A stretch of DNA of 64,000 bases from Paenibacillus sp. JJ-100 (GCF_948329825.1 NZ_CAOJCM010000006.1:62001-126000); one strand, 5' to 3'; shown: positions 16,203 through 25,832, counted from the stretch's first letter. The notes: a model not told the origin generated them from the sequence alone. Program-made: numbers and translations.

Positions 16203-17003
16203 TTAGCGTTTTTTGCGGCGTGTTGCTAGAGCGATTCCCAGGAAGGACATGATTAATGCCAGGATAGATACGATCAACGTGGCTTGTTGCAATTTCAGAG
16301 TTCCTGGATCAGAGTCGGTATTGTTCGGTTCACCAGTCACCGTATCGGAAAGTGCATCGCCGAGAGTGGTATCCTCATTAGCTTTTTTGTCATCGGTTGT
16401 TGTGTCAGCAGTTGTGCCGTTTGTCGCATTGCCAGCTGTACCTGCGCTGTCATGACCGTTACTTCCAGTACTATGGTGGTCACCACCAGTTGCAGCGTCA
16501 CCAGTTGCTGGATCTTTGCTAATCGCTGTGATACTGTGCGGGTTGTTGTCGCCTGGCTGACCTGTCCATTCTACAATACTACCATCACTATAATATTGGA
16601 ACGCATCCCAAGCTACTTCTGTTTCTGCTTCAGGGTTCTGTGCAACGAAGTTGAACTGTTGAAACTGACCCGCCAGTATACCTTGATTATCTCCATCAAT
16701 CTCCCAAGTAATCGAAGTGACTTCGTTTGAGTCATTTTTCTCGGTTGTAATCTTCCATCCAGCAAGTGGTTGATATTGCTTAAATGCAACGCCCTCTGGA
16801 ATTTTTAGTGTAATTTTGGTTGTAGGGAGTTCCTTCTCGGACGGTATTTTAATGGAATAAGTCTGCCAAGCACTGGTCTGTGCAACAGAAGGATTGACCG
16901 TCACGTGGGCGCTGGCCAATCCAGAGAACAGCAGAAATGCTGCTGCACCTGTTGCCATAGCGGATGTTAATTTGGATAACCATGATGTCTTCTTCAAAGT
17001 CAT
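16203..17003 (-). CDS. ycnI: YcnI-type copper-binding protein (DUF1775)
   Basis: Membrane-anchored copper-site protein (266 aa). A signal peptide ends at LASA, so the mature chain starts with His (HVTVNPSVAQTS), the histidine used in the copper brace of DUF1775 proteins. The ~130-residue beta domain follows with conserved ITWEIDG and EVAWDAFQYYSDGS. A Ser/Thr/Gly/Asp-rich linker of about 70 residues leads to a C-terminal transmembrane helix and RRKKR. Its ATG at 17003 follows GAGAGGGG. It is 58 bases downstream of ycnJ, the same pairing as in Bacillus subtilis. A role in copper acquisition or delivery is known for the family. Confidence 0.9.
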   Translation of the reverse strand: MTLKKTSWLSKLTSAMATGAAAFLLFSGLASAHVTVNPSVAQTSAWQTYSIKIPSEKELPTTKITLKIPEGVAFKQYQPLAGWKITTEKNDSNEVTSITWEIDGDNQGILAGQFQQFNFVAQNPEAETEVAWDAFQYYSDGSIVEWTGQPGDNNPHSITAISKDPATGDAATGGDHHSTGSNGHDSAGTAGNATNGTTADTTTDDKKANEDTTLGDALSDTVTGEPNNTDSDPGTLKLQQATLIVSILALIMSFLGIALATRRKKR

Positions 17004-17061
17004 AACCCCTCTCTTTTTTTACGAATAAGTTCAGATCCGTGTCCCTCTAAATATAAGCTTT

Positions 17062-18777
17062 CTATGGACTCGCTACTTCAATCTCGAATTCAGCGTCTAG
17101 CGCATCAAGTGATCTGGTCAGCGCATGAACTTGGATATTCCACTTGCCAGGCATGGAGATGTAATCATCTGCTTGATATATGCCAGTCTCATTCTTTGGA
17201 ATGGTGATCTCATAGATGCCCATATCCATATCCAGATGGGTCAGGGATAACGTTACCTGTTCCAAATCGTTAATCACAGTCCCGTCAGCACGTTTGATAC
17301 TGACTTCAAACTGGTTCTCTCCTGTCGCATTTGGGCTCACCTGAAGTGTAACCTCGGTGCCATCATCTATCGTCTGGGTACCTTGATAAGGTCCAGTAGG
17401 GGCCGGCTGACCTGGAGAGAGATGTGTCAATATAGCCGCTAGCGCTAAGATTACAGCACCTGTAACGAGTTCAGCTTTCAAGCTTGAGGACAGGCGGTTA
17501 CCGGTAGCTTGTTTTGCCCGCTTAGCGTGATACCATGCAAAACCGATCATCAGCATTAGTAGCAGTATTTTGCCGATCAGAACCCAACCATACGTTGTTG
17601 AGAACAAGGAGTTCAGCAGCGGTGCAGGCAAGATGACCAGACTGCTATAGATGCCCGTGGCAAATAACACAGCTACAGCACCGATTCCCCAAACGGTAAA
17701 TCTTCTTAACGTAGCCCAGTAGAGCTCACCTCGCAGCTTCACAGGCAAACGATCCGTAAGTGATGGCAGGCACACTGCCATTGCCGTGAGAGCTCCAATC
17801 CAGAATGCTGCCGCAGCAAGGTGCACAAAATCCATCGTAATGGCAAGCACCTGTTGCTCAGCAGCAGCAGGATGTCCTGTCATGGCGTGGGTGAGCATCC
17901 AGCCTAGGATAAGCACCATTGATCCGTAAGAGGACCAGGTCCGCACTCGTAAAGAACGATCCAGATCGTAACCGGATAATAGTGTCACAGCGATTAACAT
18001 GGCAATCAGCATCTGAAGTATCCAGATCTGGCCAAAGGATGTCAGTTTGAGCGCACTCCCGATTAAAGCCCAGCTGAATTCATTCAGAGTTACACCAGAT
18101 TCATATAACGTGTTCAGCGGAAGACTCACCAGCGCAGCTAGGGATGTCGCAGCATAGCTGATCCAGAGTAACTTATGGCTGCCCGGTGCATCTAGTGGTT
18201 CTCGTACCAGTGAAGCTGGAGCAATCCCCAGCAGTAGAAATGCGAGTGTACCCAAAAGGATGGACAGACCGAGATACTGAATCCAGTCGGTGAATGATAA
18301 GATCCATTTCAACGGCCCTCCAGTTGCACCCGAACCTGATGCCAGGTCTTTAAACCCGGCAGGTGCACCGGAAGGTTCACCGATATGGAATACATAAGTT
18401 CCCGAGATGGGATGCCCATCAGCGGATACAGCCTTCCAACTGACTGCATACGTCCCGTCTGCAAGACCGGATTTCAGACCCGTTTCCAGAATGTGCGGAC
18501 GTTCCGGGTCAATCAGCATGTTGCCATCATCTGCCTGATTGCCATCAGGCCCAGTAATTCGAATATTATAAAAGGCCGTTTGCAGCGATTCATTAAACTC
18601 CAGTGTCAGCCGCTGTGGTGCGGTGGCGAGAAGTTCATTTTCTTCCGGAGACGCCTTCACAATATAAGCATGGGCAGATGCCCATTGCGGCACCACTAGG
18701 CAGAACACCAGCAACAGGCTGGCTAGTAGAGCCCAGTGGCGTTTGTTCCATTGCAGGGTTAGACTTCTTATGTTCAA
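17062..18777 (-). CDS. ycnJ: YcnJ-type copper transport protein (CopC-CopD-YtkA fusion)
   Basis: Copper importer (571 aa) joining three parts. After a signal peptide, residues ~36-130 are a CopC domain beginning with His (ASAHAYIVKASPEENE). Residues ~155-450 hold about eight transmembrane helices of the CopD type with conserved histidines (HAMTGHPAAA, DFVHLAAAAFWIG, WYHAKRAK). The C-terminal ~100 residues form a YtkA-like beta domain (LTHLDMDMGIYEI, MPGKWNIQVHA). The start is TTG 18777, with GAGGGTGAT about 7 bases upstream. It is translated with ycnI downstream. No YcnK repressor gene is adjacent. Confidence 0.9.
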   Translation of the reverse strand: MNIRSLTLQWNKRHWALLASLLLVFCLVVPQWASAHAYIVKASPEENELLATAPQRLTLEFNESLQTAFYNIRITGPDGNQADDGNMLIDPERPHILETGLKSGLADGTYAVSWKAVSADGHPISGTYVFHIGEPSGAPAGFKDLASGSGATGGPLKWILSFTDWIQYLGLSILLGTLAFLLLGIAPASLVREPLDAPGSHKLLWISYAATSLAALVSLPLNTLYESGVTLNEFSWALIGSALKLTSFGQIWILQMLIAMLIAVTLLSGYDLDRSLRVRTWSSYGSMVLILGWMLTHAMTGHPAAAEQQVLAITMDFVHLAAAAFWIGALTAMAVCLPSLTDRLPVKLRGELYWATLRRFTVWGIGAVAVLFATGIYSSLVILPAPLLNSLFSTTYGWVLIGKILLLMLMIGFAWYHAKRAKQATGNRLSSSLKAELVTGAVILALAAILTHLSPGQPAPTGPYQGTQTIDDGTEVTLQVSPNATGENQFEVSIKRADGTVINDLEQVTLSLTHLDMDMGIYEITIPKNETGIYQADDYISMPGKWNIQVHALTRSLDALDAEFEIEVASP

Positions 18778-19030
18778 AAAATGATCACCCTCGAGTTATA
18801 GATTTGCAGTTGTCTTCTTCCTGTGATCGTTCGTTCACACACAATCTATATCATTATAACTTTGTCCAAAATGAAGGCGTATGACTACATTGGGCTATAA
18901 AAAATCATAGATTCCAGCGTATTTGTGACAAAAAAATGAAATGACGCGTGCCTGGATATCGTGCTATTAGATAACGCATATCCCAAATAGATCACGATGT
19001 GCTAGAATGTGCTGTTGCTTCAAAACACGT

Positions 19031-19687
19031 CTATTTACGAGGCTTGCGTCCAGCCAGGCCACTCTCCAGGGCATAGCGGGTAAGCTGGACCCGGTTCTCT
19101 AGCTGCAGCTTTTGCAGGATGTTTTTCAAATGATTCTTAACTGTCTGATCTGAAATGCCTAACTGATCTGCGATTTCACGATTCGTATATCCGGCTGACA
19201 CCCATTGTAGAATCTCCAGCTCACGGGTCGTTAACGGATTCTCCTCTACTTCCTCACTACGAGGGGAGGGAAACTCCTGCAAAATTCGATAAGCAAGCTC
19301 CTTACTAAGAGGAGCGTCGTCACTGACAATAGCTCGCAAGTATTCAAGCCATGTGGAAGGAGACAGATTTTTGCGTAAGTAACCTTGAGCTCCTTGCTTC
19401 AATGCTTCAAACAAGTAGGTGACGTCATCCGAGACGGTAACCATCACGATAATGACGTATGGGAAGCGAAGTTTGATCTGTCTCGTTGCTTCCAGTCCGT
19501 CCATATCAGGCATCTGTACGTCCATGAGAATAAGGTCAGGCATCCATTGCTCTGTCAGTTCAATGGCTTCCTGTCCATTCCTAGCAGTGCCTATGACATC
19601 AAACAAGCTGTCTTCCGATAAAATGGTGCAGATGGCCTCGCGCGCATGCGCATGATCGTCCACGACTAATACACGTACCAATTCCAT
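19031..19687 (-). CDS. NarL/FixJ-family response regulator
   Basis: Two-component regulator (218 aa). The receiver domain has VLVVDDHAHARE, phospho-acceptor Asp in LILMDVQMPDMDG and the Lys of YLRKNLSP. A LuxR-type helix-turn-helix (LTTRELEILQWVSAGYTNREIADQLG broken here as LTTRELEIL and YTNREIADQLG) occupies residues ~150-210. The start overlaps the kinase stop by one base. Targets are unknown; ycnJ lies downstream on the same strand, 253 bases away, but a link is only positional. Confidence 0.9.
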   Translation of the reverse strand: MELVRVLVVDDHAHAREAICTILSEDSLFDVIGTARNGQEAIELTEQWMPDLILMDVQMPDMDGLEATRQIKLRFPYVIIVMVTVSDDVTYLFEALKQGAQGYLRKNLSPSTWLEYLRAIVSDDAPLSKELAYRILQEFPSPRSEEVEENPLTTRELEILQWVSAGYTNREIADQLGISDQTVKNHLKNILQKLQLENRVQLTRYALESGLAGRKPRK

Positions 19688-20517
19688 TAGCGATGCTCCT
19701 TTCCAATTGTAATCTGCGTCTCACCTGCTCTGGAATCCAGTCGAAACTCCCATCCCATTTGCTCGGCTCGTTCCTTTGTGATTCTTAAGCCGTAACGGTC
19801 TTTCAGCAGCAACGGATCTCCCTGAATCCCGATGCCATTGTCTCGGATATGAATAGACCAGTGAGAAGCATTACCTTCTGCTTGAACTTCTACCCTGGTA
19901 GCCTGGGCATGTTTACGTACGTTCAGCAGTGCTTCTCGTATACAAGCCAGCAGCTCCACCTGTTCTTTGGCTGAGAAAACAACTTCAGTCAGGCTCCAGT
20001 CCATGTGAGCATCGGGAACGGTATCGCTTACGATCGATTCAACCTGTGCTTGCAGAGCGATAGCTTCGGGATCCGCAACGGGAGAAGGGACATAACGCAA
20101 CTGAGCAATGGATTGCCTTACATATGTATTGACTTCGTGTACCGTTTTTTGAATCTCGCGGATATCTTGCTCATGGCTCGTGCCCGCTAGACTGCGACCT
20201 GCTTTATCTGTTTTGACCGAGAGCAAAAATAGGGATTGTGAGATCCCGTCATGCAGCTCCCGGGCAAGCTGGTCGCGGGCTTCAAGCGCAGTCTTGGATG
20301 CCCGCTCCTGTTCCAGTGCGGCCCTGGCACCTTCCAGCATACGAAACAAACGGCTGAGTAGCGTCACGCTGACCAAGTAAACGATAACAGGTGTCAGCCA
20401 ATTACCGGCATCCATCGATAGATAAGGCATCAGAAACTGATGGCGAATATATTCCCACAATCCCACCGTGAGGGTTGGGATCAGTAGAATCATCCATTTA
20501 ATCTGTTTGTAAGACAT
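19687..20517 (-). CDS. NarL-type sensor histidine kinase (HisKA_3)
   Basis: Membrane kinase of 276 aa with two N-terminal transmembrane helices (~6-25 and ~38-58) and almost no extracellular loop. The dimerisation motif is ARELHDGISQSLF and the ATPase domain shows IREALLNVRKHAQAT, IRDNGIGI and GLRITKERAEQMG. This short form resembles YdfH/YvfT-type sensors. ATG 20517 follows AAAAGGAG with a 10-base spacer; a frame open to 20553 has no better site. It is the first gene of a two-gene operon with the regulator. Confidence 0.87.
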   Translation of the reverse strand: MSYKQIKWMILLIPTLTVGLWEYIRHQFLMPYLSMDAGNWLTPVIVYLVSVTLLSRLFRMLEGARAALEQERASKTALEARDQLARELHDGISQSLFLLSVKTDKAGRSLAGTSHEQDIREIQKTVHEVNTYVRQSIAQLRYVPSPVADPEAIALQAQVESIVSDTVPDAHMDWSLTEVVFSAKEQVELLACIREALLNVRKHAQATRVEVQAEGNASHWSIHIRDNGIGIQGDPLLLKDRYGLRITKERAEQMGWEFRLDSRAGETQITIGKEHR

Positions 20518-20849
20518 AGGTACATAACTCCTTTTAAGGGCTGGATACATCATACTGTAGCAGGCAGCAATTTTACGACACAGGACGTCGGAATATAGCC
20601 AATGGGATCATTATAACGCAACCTTGTCCAAGACCCTAGTCCAAGCTGTTTACTGGAAAATGGGGAGGATCATAGAGCATTTAGGAGGATATCTAAGAAC
20701 GATATGGGTTGAAATAGTGTCAGGCTAGGTGAGGGTAGAAGGGCTCTGCTCAGAGGGACTCTGCCCGTTTTCGATATGAAGAATAGTCCTCTATACTTAT
20801 ATAGAACGAAAAATAAATAGAAAAACATGTTAAGGAGTGAAGCAGCAAC

Positions 20850-21038
20850 ATGAGTCAAGAAGTATTGGAACGTCGCAGTGAATTGCTCAAGAAAAACATT
20901 CATCAGATGCTTATTCAAGACAATCAGCACGGGATCAGTCGCCAAGACAACATGTTTTTGCAACAGATGATCAAAGAGCTGCATCAGACCTCGCATGAAC
21001 TGAACACGATGAGTAGCACAGAGTCTTCAAAGGACTAG
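20850..21038 (+). CDS. Small hypothetical protein, 62 aa
   Basis: Not recognised. It is hydrophilic and predicted mostly helical (VLERRSELLKKNIHQMLI, then MFLQQMIKELHQTSHEL), with no signal peptide or membrane segment. AAGGAG lies 12 bases upstream of the ATG, and a strong terminator follows at 21098, so it looks like a real single-gene unit. Short helical proteins like this are common in sporulation or stress regulation, but nothing here identifies the function. Confidence 0.6.
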   Translation: MSQEVLERRSELLKKNIHQMLIQDNQHGISRQDNMFLQQMIKELHQTSHELNTMSSTESSKD

Positions 21039-21097
21039 TTTTTTGTTGGATCTGGATGATCCAGTCCGAACCGAAGATCCACATCATAATGAAAATG

Positions 21098-21133
21098 AAA
21101 AGGGCGCTATCCCCGAATGGGGGATAGCGCTTT
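21098..21133. terminator. Rho-independent hairpin
   Basis: GCGCTATCCCC pairs with GGGGATAGCGC across a short loop and is flanked by AAA and TTT, between the small + gene and the convergent GGDEF/HD-GYP gene. Confidence 0.75.
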
Positions 21134-21171
21134 GGCGTTCTAAGATATATTTGTCGACTGGTATTCATAAA

Positions 21172-23001
21172 CTATATTCGTTGCTGTGCCGTTCGTTTCT
21201 CGATATAACGGATAAACAATTCAGCAAGTTCCGGATCAAATTGTGTACCTGAACATGCTCGCAACTCCTGAATAGCTTCCTCCACATTCTTGGTCTCCTG
21301 ATAAGGCCGCTCGGTGGTCATGGCGTCGAAGGAATCAATCACGGTCAGCATCCGGCATAACTTCGGAATCTCTTGTCCCTTCAGGCCGTAAGGGTATCCT
21401 TGGCCATCATATCGCTCGTGATGGAGTTCGATATAAGGGATCAGATCGGCGAAGCGATCGTTCGCCATCACCATTTTTTTGCCCCAGATCACATGACCTT
21501 TGATGGTTTCCCATTCCTCTGCGTTCAGTTTTTCCTTTTTATTCAGAATGGACCAAGGAATCTCCAGCTTCCCGATATCGTGTATCAACGCCCCGAGTAC
21601 GAAACGCCGCTTCTCTACATTATCGAGTTTGAGGACTTCGCTGATATCCAGCGCGTATTTGTAGACCCGCTTTGAATGTTTGAATGTATCCATGTCTTTG
21701 TATTGAAACAAATTAAGTTGTTGCTCGATATCACGAACGTCCTGAACCAGATCAATCTCGTGCTCCATACCGTCATTACTACCGTAGCGATGTACGTTGT
21801 TTTTGCCTTGTTTTTTGGCGTAATAGAGTGCTTTGTCCGCCTGATCAACTAATTGAGATTTGTTATACATGTCTACCTGATAGGAAGCAACCCCGGCAGA
21901 GAACGAGAGACACCCATGCGGTAATACCTCTACGCCTTCAAAAGGGGTGTCATTCAGCTGTTTACGCAGCTTGTTCATGAATTGGTAGGATTCTTCAAGG
22001 TCCATGCCTGGCATCAGCAGAGTGAACTCTTCTCCACCATAGCGAAAAGCAGTGACCGGTGTACCTTCAGTCTTGCGAATCAAAAAATCCCCTAGCAGAG
22101 CCAACAGGCTGTCACCCTGAAGATGACCAAACTGATCGTTATATTTTTTGAAATCATCAATATCAAGCAGACCGAGACAGAGGGAAGTTCCCTGCGACCG
22201 TGCTCTGTTCAGTTCCATCTCCAACATGCTCTCAAAATAACTATGATTAAACAGTCCTGTACGCTGGTCTGAATTAGCCTTCTCCTCAATGGAATGATAC
22301 ATGATAAAGAGTTGTTTGAATGCATGGGATAACAGGATGCTAAGACTCAGATATAAAAGCAGGCCGAGCACACCGTTATGCACAACGAGTATGGTGAGCA
22401 CCAACGCGAGAATAAGCGTGCATAGATAAACCAGGAGTGACTCAGTGAGAAAAACTCGCTTCATCTGTTGCAGGGCATCCTTTGTTGAAAAATGAAAGAA
22501 CAGTCCCAGCGTGATCGTGTTAATCATAAAATAGGCTGCCAGAGCGGCCGCATAAGGAAACAGGTTGTACCCATCAATGGCACCGGTTTGGCCACCTGTC
22601 CATTCAAACACGGCAGCAGCCCCTGTGATCATGAGACTATAGATGCTGAAGTTGACAACATGCTTCCACCAGGCAAGCTTGCGGTCTTTGATTAACAAAA
22701 TGATAGAAATCGGCAGCAGTACCGAGAGGCTGAATGCCCCGCCAAACATAAAGATGCAGGCGAGATATACAGAGGAGTCCATAGATTGCTGATTGCCCTT
22801 CGGGGGAATCTGGAATGTAAAATAGTCGAGGATGAGCGCAGCTCCCAGCATGGTATAGACCATGACCCAGTCGGCTGTAGTCAAGTGGAAATAGGACCAC
22901 TGGTTCATATAGAAAAAAACGCCGATCCCCGTGCAGCTTAGCAAAATAACATAAATCATGCTTCGATCTGCTTTATGGATAAGGTTACGTATAAATTTCA
23001 T
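21172..23001 (-). CDS. Membrane GGDEF plus HD-GYP cyclic di-GMP enzyme
   Basis: 609-residue protein with opposite c-di-GMP activities. About seven or eight transmembrane helices fill residues 1-215. A GGDEF domain (~235-395) has the active-site motif as RYGGEEF, so diguanylate cyclase activity is plausible. An HD-GYP domain (~410-600) has HDIGKLEIP, HVIWGKKM and HHERYDGQGYPYGLKG, all the metal and signature residues of active phosphodiesterases. ATG 23001 has AGGAG 6 bases upstream, better than ATG 23028. Which activity dominates cannot be told; the sensor input is likely membrane-borne. Its only neighbours on this strand are the small peptide and DUF5317 gene, separated by a terminator. Confidence 0.9.
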   Translation of the reverse strand: MKFIRNLIHKADRSMIYVILLSCTGIGVFFYMNQWSYFHLTTADWVMVYTMLGAALILDYFTFQIPPKGNQQSMDSSVYLACIFMFGGAFSLSVLLPISIILLIKDRKLAWWKHVVNFSIYSLMITGAAAVFEWTGGQTGAIDGYNLFPYAAALAAYFMINTITLGLFFHFSTKDALQQMKRVFLTESLLVYLCTLILALVLTILVVHNGVLGLLLYLSLSILLSHAFKQLFIMYHSIEEKANSDQRTGLFNHSYFESMLEMELNRARSQGTSLCLGLLDIDDFKKYNDQFGHLQGDSLLALLGDFLIRKTEGTPVTAFRYGGEEFTLLMPGMDLEESYQFMNKLRKQLNDTPFEGVEVLPHGCLSFSAGVASYQVDMYNKSQLVDQADKALYYAKKQGKNNVHRYGSNDGMEHEIDLVQDVRDIEQQLNLFQYKDMDTFKHSKRVYKYALDISEVLKLDNVEKRRFVLGALIHDIGKLEIPWSILNKKEKLNAEEWETIKGHVIWGKKMVMANDRFADLIPYIELHHERYDGQGYPYGLKGQEIPKLCRMLTVIDSFDAMTTERPYQETKNVEEAIQELRACSGTQFDPELAELFIRYIEKRTAQQRI

Positions 23002-23172
23002 AGAAATCTCCTGCTTGGGTTTAGTCATCTCGTGATGTTAATTATAAACGAAAGCTTGAGCAATACATCCCGTTTGGGTGAGAATGCTTGTTTTCGTTTA
23101 TAATGGTTATTCTTGTATAGGCACGTACAATATGTTTTTTTAACATAACAAGATCGCTCCCAAAAATCCAGC

Positions 23173-23202
23173 AAGAAAAAACAGGCCGCTCGCAGCCTGT
23201 TT
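23173..23202 (-). terminator. Terminator of the DUF5317/small peptide operon
   Basis: On the minus strand AAACAGGC and GCCTGTTT (23179-23186 with 23195-23202) form an 8-bp stem followed by a T run (AAAAAA at 23173-23178 of the + strand). Confidence 0.8.
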
Positions 23203-23221
23203 GTCTGGGTGACGGCAGAAT

Positions 23222-23326
23222 CTAGCCGCCAAGCTTGTATCCCGAAGTTAATGCCACAACGACAGAAGCTACGATGATTGCGTTAATGACAATACGGGAA
23301 TATTTGATGCCTTCGAATTTCTTCAT
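23222..23326 (-). CDS. Small single-helix membrane peptide, 34 aa
   Basis: A short gene that is easily missed. ATG at 23326 follows GGGAGGT with seven bases between, and TAG is at 23222. The product starts MKKFEGIKYSRIV, has one hydrophobic helix (about residues 12-28) and ends SGYKLGG. It lies 36 bases downstream of the DUF5317 gene and directly before a terminator, so it is probably the second gene of that operon. It could be a small membrane regulator or a processed signalling peptide; there is no evidence to choose. The strong ribosome site and position make it likely real. Confidence 0.65.
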   Translation of the reverse strand: MKKFEGIKYSRIVINAIIVASVVVALTSGYKLGG

Positions 23327-23362
23327 GGAAAAGACCTCCCTTCCTTGGAGTCTGTCCGGTGT

Positions 23363-23956
23363 TCACTGGGGTTGATATGTTTTGCTGGACGGCACATCTT
23401 GCTTGCCCCCATTCACCATCATGGACTGGATGAACAGAAATATGCCGACATTCATGACAACATCGCCGATGCTGATCACCTGTGTCCGCGGATACGGACT
23501 GGACAACGGGATGATATCACCGAGAAAAGCAAGATGAGTTGAGGCATCCAACATATAATGTTTGGATACAGCTCCCCCTTCCCGAAGTAGATCAACATAG
23601 TACGGACCAAGTACAGCCGAAGCTTCTACAGAAACAGGCATCCGGCCGCCGTTAACCGCCATTACAATAAAGTTGAGTAACACCCCGATCCAGATCAGAG
23701 TGAACCCCCGATGATGCCTGTTCAGCCATAGAAAAATGAGCCCAGTGATATAAACAGCCGCAAACAGATAACCATTAATGGATGCGACCCAGTTCAACCG
23801 CTCCTGTAGATAGAAGATGCCAAACTGAAAGAGTAAAAGGAGCGGAAAGATCCAGCCACCTCGTAAATGGAGTGAAGCAAACTGATTAAGCCCATGGCGG
23901 GCTCCACCCCTGAACAGACCAACAATCAACCCGATCAGAATACCGTCGTATACCAT
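23363..23956 (-). CDS. DUF5317 family membrane protein
   Basis: 197-residue membrane protein with about five transmembrane helices. The opening MVYDGILIGLIVGLFRGG and the extracellular-like NGGRMPVSVEA...YYVDLLREGGAVSKHYMLDAST...LAFLGDIIPL segment match the DUF5317 family, whose function is unknown. The final helix (VVMNVGIFLFIQSMM) is followed by a short polar tail. It is the first gene of a two-gene unit with the 34-residue peptide. Confidence 0.72.
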   Translation of the reverse strand: MVYDGILIGLIVGLFRGGARHGLNQFASLHLRGGWIFPLLLLFQFGIFYLQERLNWVASINGYLFAAVYITGLIFLWLNRHHRGFTLIWIGVLLNFIVMAVNGGRMPVSVEASAVLGPYYVDLLREGGAVSKHYMLDASTHLAFLGDIIPLSSPYPRTQVISIGDVVMNVGIFLFIQSMMVNGGKQDVPSSKTYQPQ

Positions 23957-24082
23957 GAATAACCCCTGTTCTTGCGGAGATGTGCAACGCTAGTTTCGTG
24001 TTTGTGTACATATAACATTCGACTTAATATTGGTAAATCCTCCCTGAAAATCGGATGTTTAAGAATATTTTTGCAAAAGCAT

Positions 24083-24148
24083 AGCAAAAAACCTCCTTCA
24101 CGAGAAACATAGGTCGAAACCCGGATCTAATCTGGTGAAGGAGGTTTT
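24083..24148 (-). terminator. Terminator of the secreted-protein gene
   Basis: AAAACCTCCTTCAC and GTGAAGGAGGTTTT form a perfect 14-bp stem around a 33-base loop, downstream of the gene at 24199-25620. The GGAGG/CCTCC core means it resembles a ribosome site, but no gene follows it. Confidence 0.75.
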
Positions 24149-24198
24149 ACTTTTTGTTATCCATGGGCAGTTCAATTTAAAAGTGGTTCAAACGCTAA

Positions 24199-25620
24199 TT
24201 ACTCAGAATCACCGTTTAAATAGTTAAAGAAAGGTTGATCTACCCAGAAATTGTATGAACTAATGTTTGCGTCTGGTGCAAGTGTGCGGAATCCTTCCTG
24301 AATACCTTTTGCGTTTTCCTTCAGGGAGAAGGATTGCGCGTAATAGTGATCAAGTGAGATTTTATTATTCGAAATCACTTGGTAGTTCGCCAGTTCGGTC
24401 GGTGAATAATACAGCGGCTGCCACCAAGAGTTGATAATTAACGGCGATGAGCTGTTACTGTTCTTTTTGGCATACTTCAGAACGATGTCATTAAAACGTG
24501 CTTTGTCAGCTTTGTTGTTGAATTCGAACTGAATGTCGTATTCCTTGGCATAAGCGATATAGTTACCATTTTCAATCTGTGTAACTCTGTAATCCGGTGT
24601 TTCCTTAGGCTCGCCCCACTCTTTCAAGTAAATAAAGGCGGATGTCTTCGGCTGGAATTGTACATCGGCATCAATGCCTTCACTCCGGAGCAAACCAATC
24701 AGTTGTACAGCATGATGAATGCTGTCATGACCATAGGTTAACGTCAACTCATCGATAAAGTTGGATTCAAAACGGCTGTCTTTCAGGTTATAACCCGTAA
24801 TCAGATCCTCTCGGAGAGCTTGATCGACAATCTTTCTTAGCTCAGGTGAGTCTATGAGATCTGCTGTGCGATATGCAGCATACAACTTGGTGTAGATGTC
24901 TGCATCATTGGAACGTCCGATTTCGTTTTTATAGTTACCTTGGCTGATCAGCACACGTCCGAGCAGAATGTTTGCTGCATCGTTGCTTGCTGCACCGCCC
25001 TTAACAAGAGCAGGATAGAGGCTCTCGGGAATGAGTCCCGTATCAATGGCTGCAGCCACTTCTTGTGCCGCTTGTCCTTGTAAGCGATTAGGTTTGATTC
25101 CAGCTTTGGCAAGTGCTGCGGCTGTTTTGTCAGCAGGATATGTATCAGCGAGTTCTTTGAAACCGGCAGTTCTTACGGCGATGAATACAGCTGTGTAAAG
25201 GTTCAATGGTTCTTGTGCCCGTACCTCAGTCGATGTCAAAACTCCATTATGATATAAAGCGGTGGCTGAACTATAGACTGCATCGCTCGATTTCAGATCG
25301 GTAAAGGCTGGTGCTTGTTCAGCGTCTTGGTCTTGAGCTCCTGCGGTGCTTGTTTTTGTGATTGTGGCTACGGCCTGGATAAAATCACCCTTGGTAGCTT
25401 GCTGCGGCAACTGGATATCGTACTTCGCTTGCAAAAATTGAGCAAAGTCCGCTGCGCTCTCTGTGTAGACAGCAGGTACCTTAACCTTCGAAATCTTCGC
25501 ATTCGATGTTGTAGAAGCATTCGGTGTTACAGATGCTGCAGATGCAGGCAGACTAAGGCTACCGAGAGCTAATGGAGCGGCAAGCAGAGCCGCGAGCGTA
25601 ATCTGGGTGATCTTTTTCAA
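24199..25620 (-). CDS. Secreted protein with SLH-like N-terminal region
   Basis: 473-residue exported protein. The signal peptide (LKKITQITLAALL...SLPASA) is followed by a region with SLH-like helices (FTDLKSSDAVYSSATALYHNGVL-type pattern, residues ~85-190), then a C-terminal domain of about 220 residues with many aromatics (INSWWQPLYYSP, NFWVDQPFFNYL). I do not recognise the C-terminal domain. The start is TTG 25620, because AAGGAGG lies 8 bases before it; an ATG at 25680 has no ribosome site and would precede the signal peptide. Cell-surface attachment through the SLH-like part is possible. Confidence 0.72.
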   Translation of the reverse strand: MKKITQITLAALLAAPLALGSLSLPASAASVTPNASTTSNAKISKVKVPAVYTESAADFAQFLQAKYDIQLPQQATKGDFIQAVATITKTSTAGAQDQDAEQAPAFTDLKSSDAVYSSATALYHNGVLTSTEVRAQEPLNLYTAVFIAVRTAGFKELADTYPADKTAAALAKAGIKPNRLQGQAAQEVAAAIDTGLIPESLYPALVKGGAASNDAANILLGRVLISQGNYKNEIGRSNDADIYTKLYAAYRTADLIDSPELRKIVDQALREDLITGYNLKDSRFESNFIDELTLTYGHDSIHHAVQLIGLLRSEGIDADVQFQPKTSAFIYLKEWGEPKETPDYRVTQIENGNYIAYAKEYDIQFEFNNKADKARFNDIVLKYAKKNSNSSSPLIINSWWQPLYYSPTELANYQVISNNKISLDHYYAQSFSLKENAKGIQEGFRTLAPDANISSYNFWVDQPFFNYLNGDSE

Positions 25621-25832
25621 ATGAAAGGCCTCCTTAAGAATAGGTTGAAAATGATAGAAGAAGTAGTATATTTCTGACAAAACCTATCAGAATACAAATG
25701 ATTGGATTGACTTTAGCACGGAGTCGCGCCAAATGTCAACGAGAAAAAAACTTGTCACAGCAGGGTTTCCAGAGGTTGGAAATAGGCCATTTCCAATGAT
25801 CATTCATAAGAGTGTATACGCTGAAAGTTATG

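Noticed and set aside
18822-18839. TGTGA-N8-TCACA upstream of ycnJ as a CRP-like site
   Set aside because: Spacing is eight instead of six bases, and CRP-type control is not expected here; it may be a chance inverted repeat.
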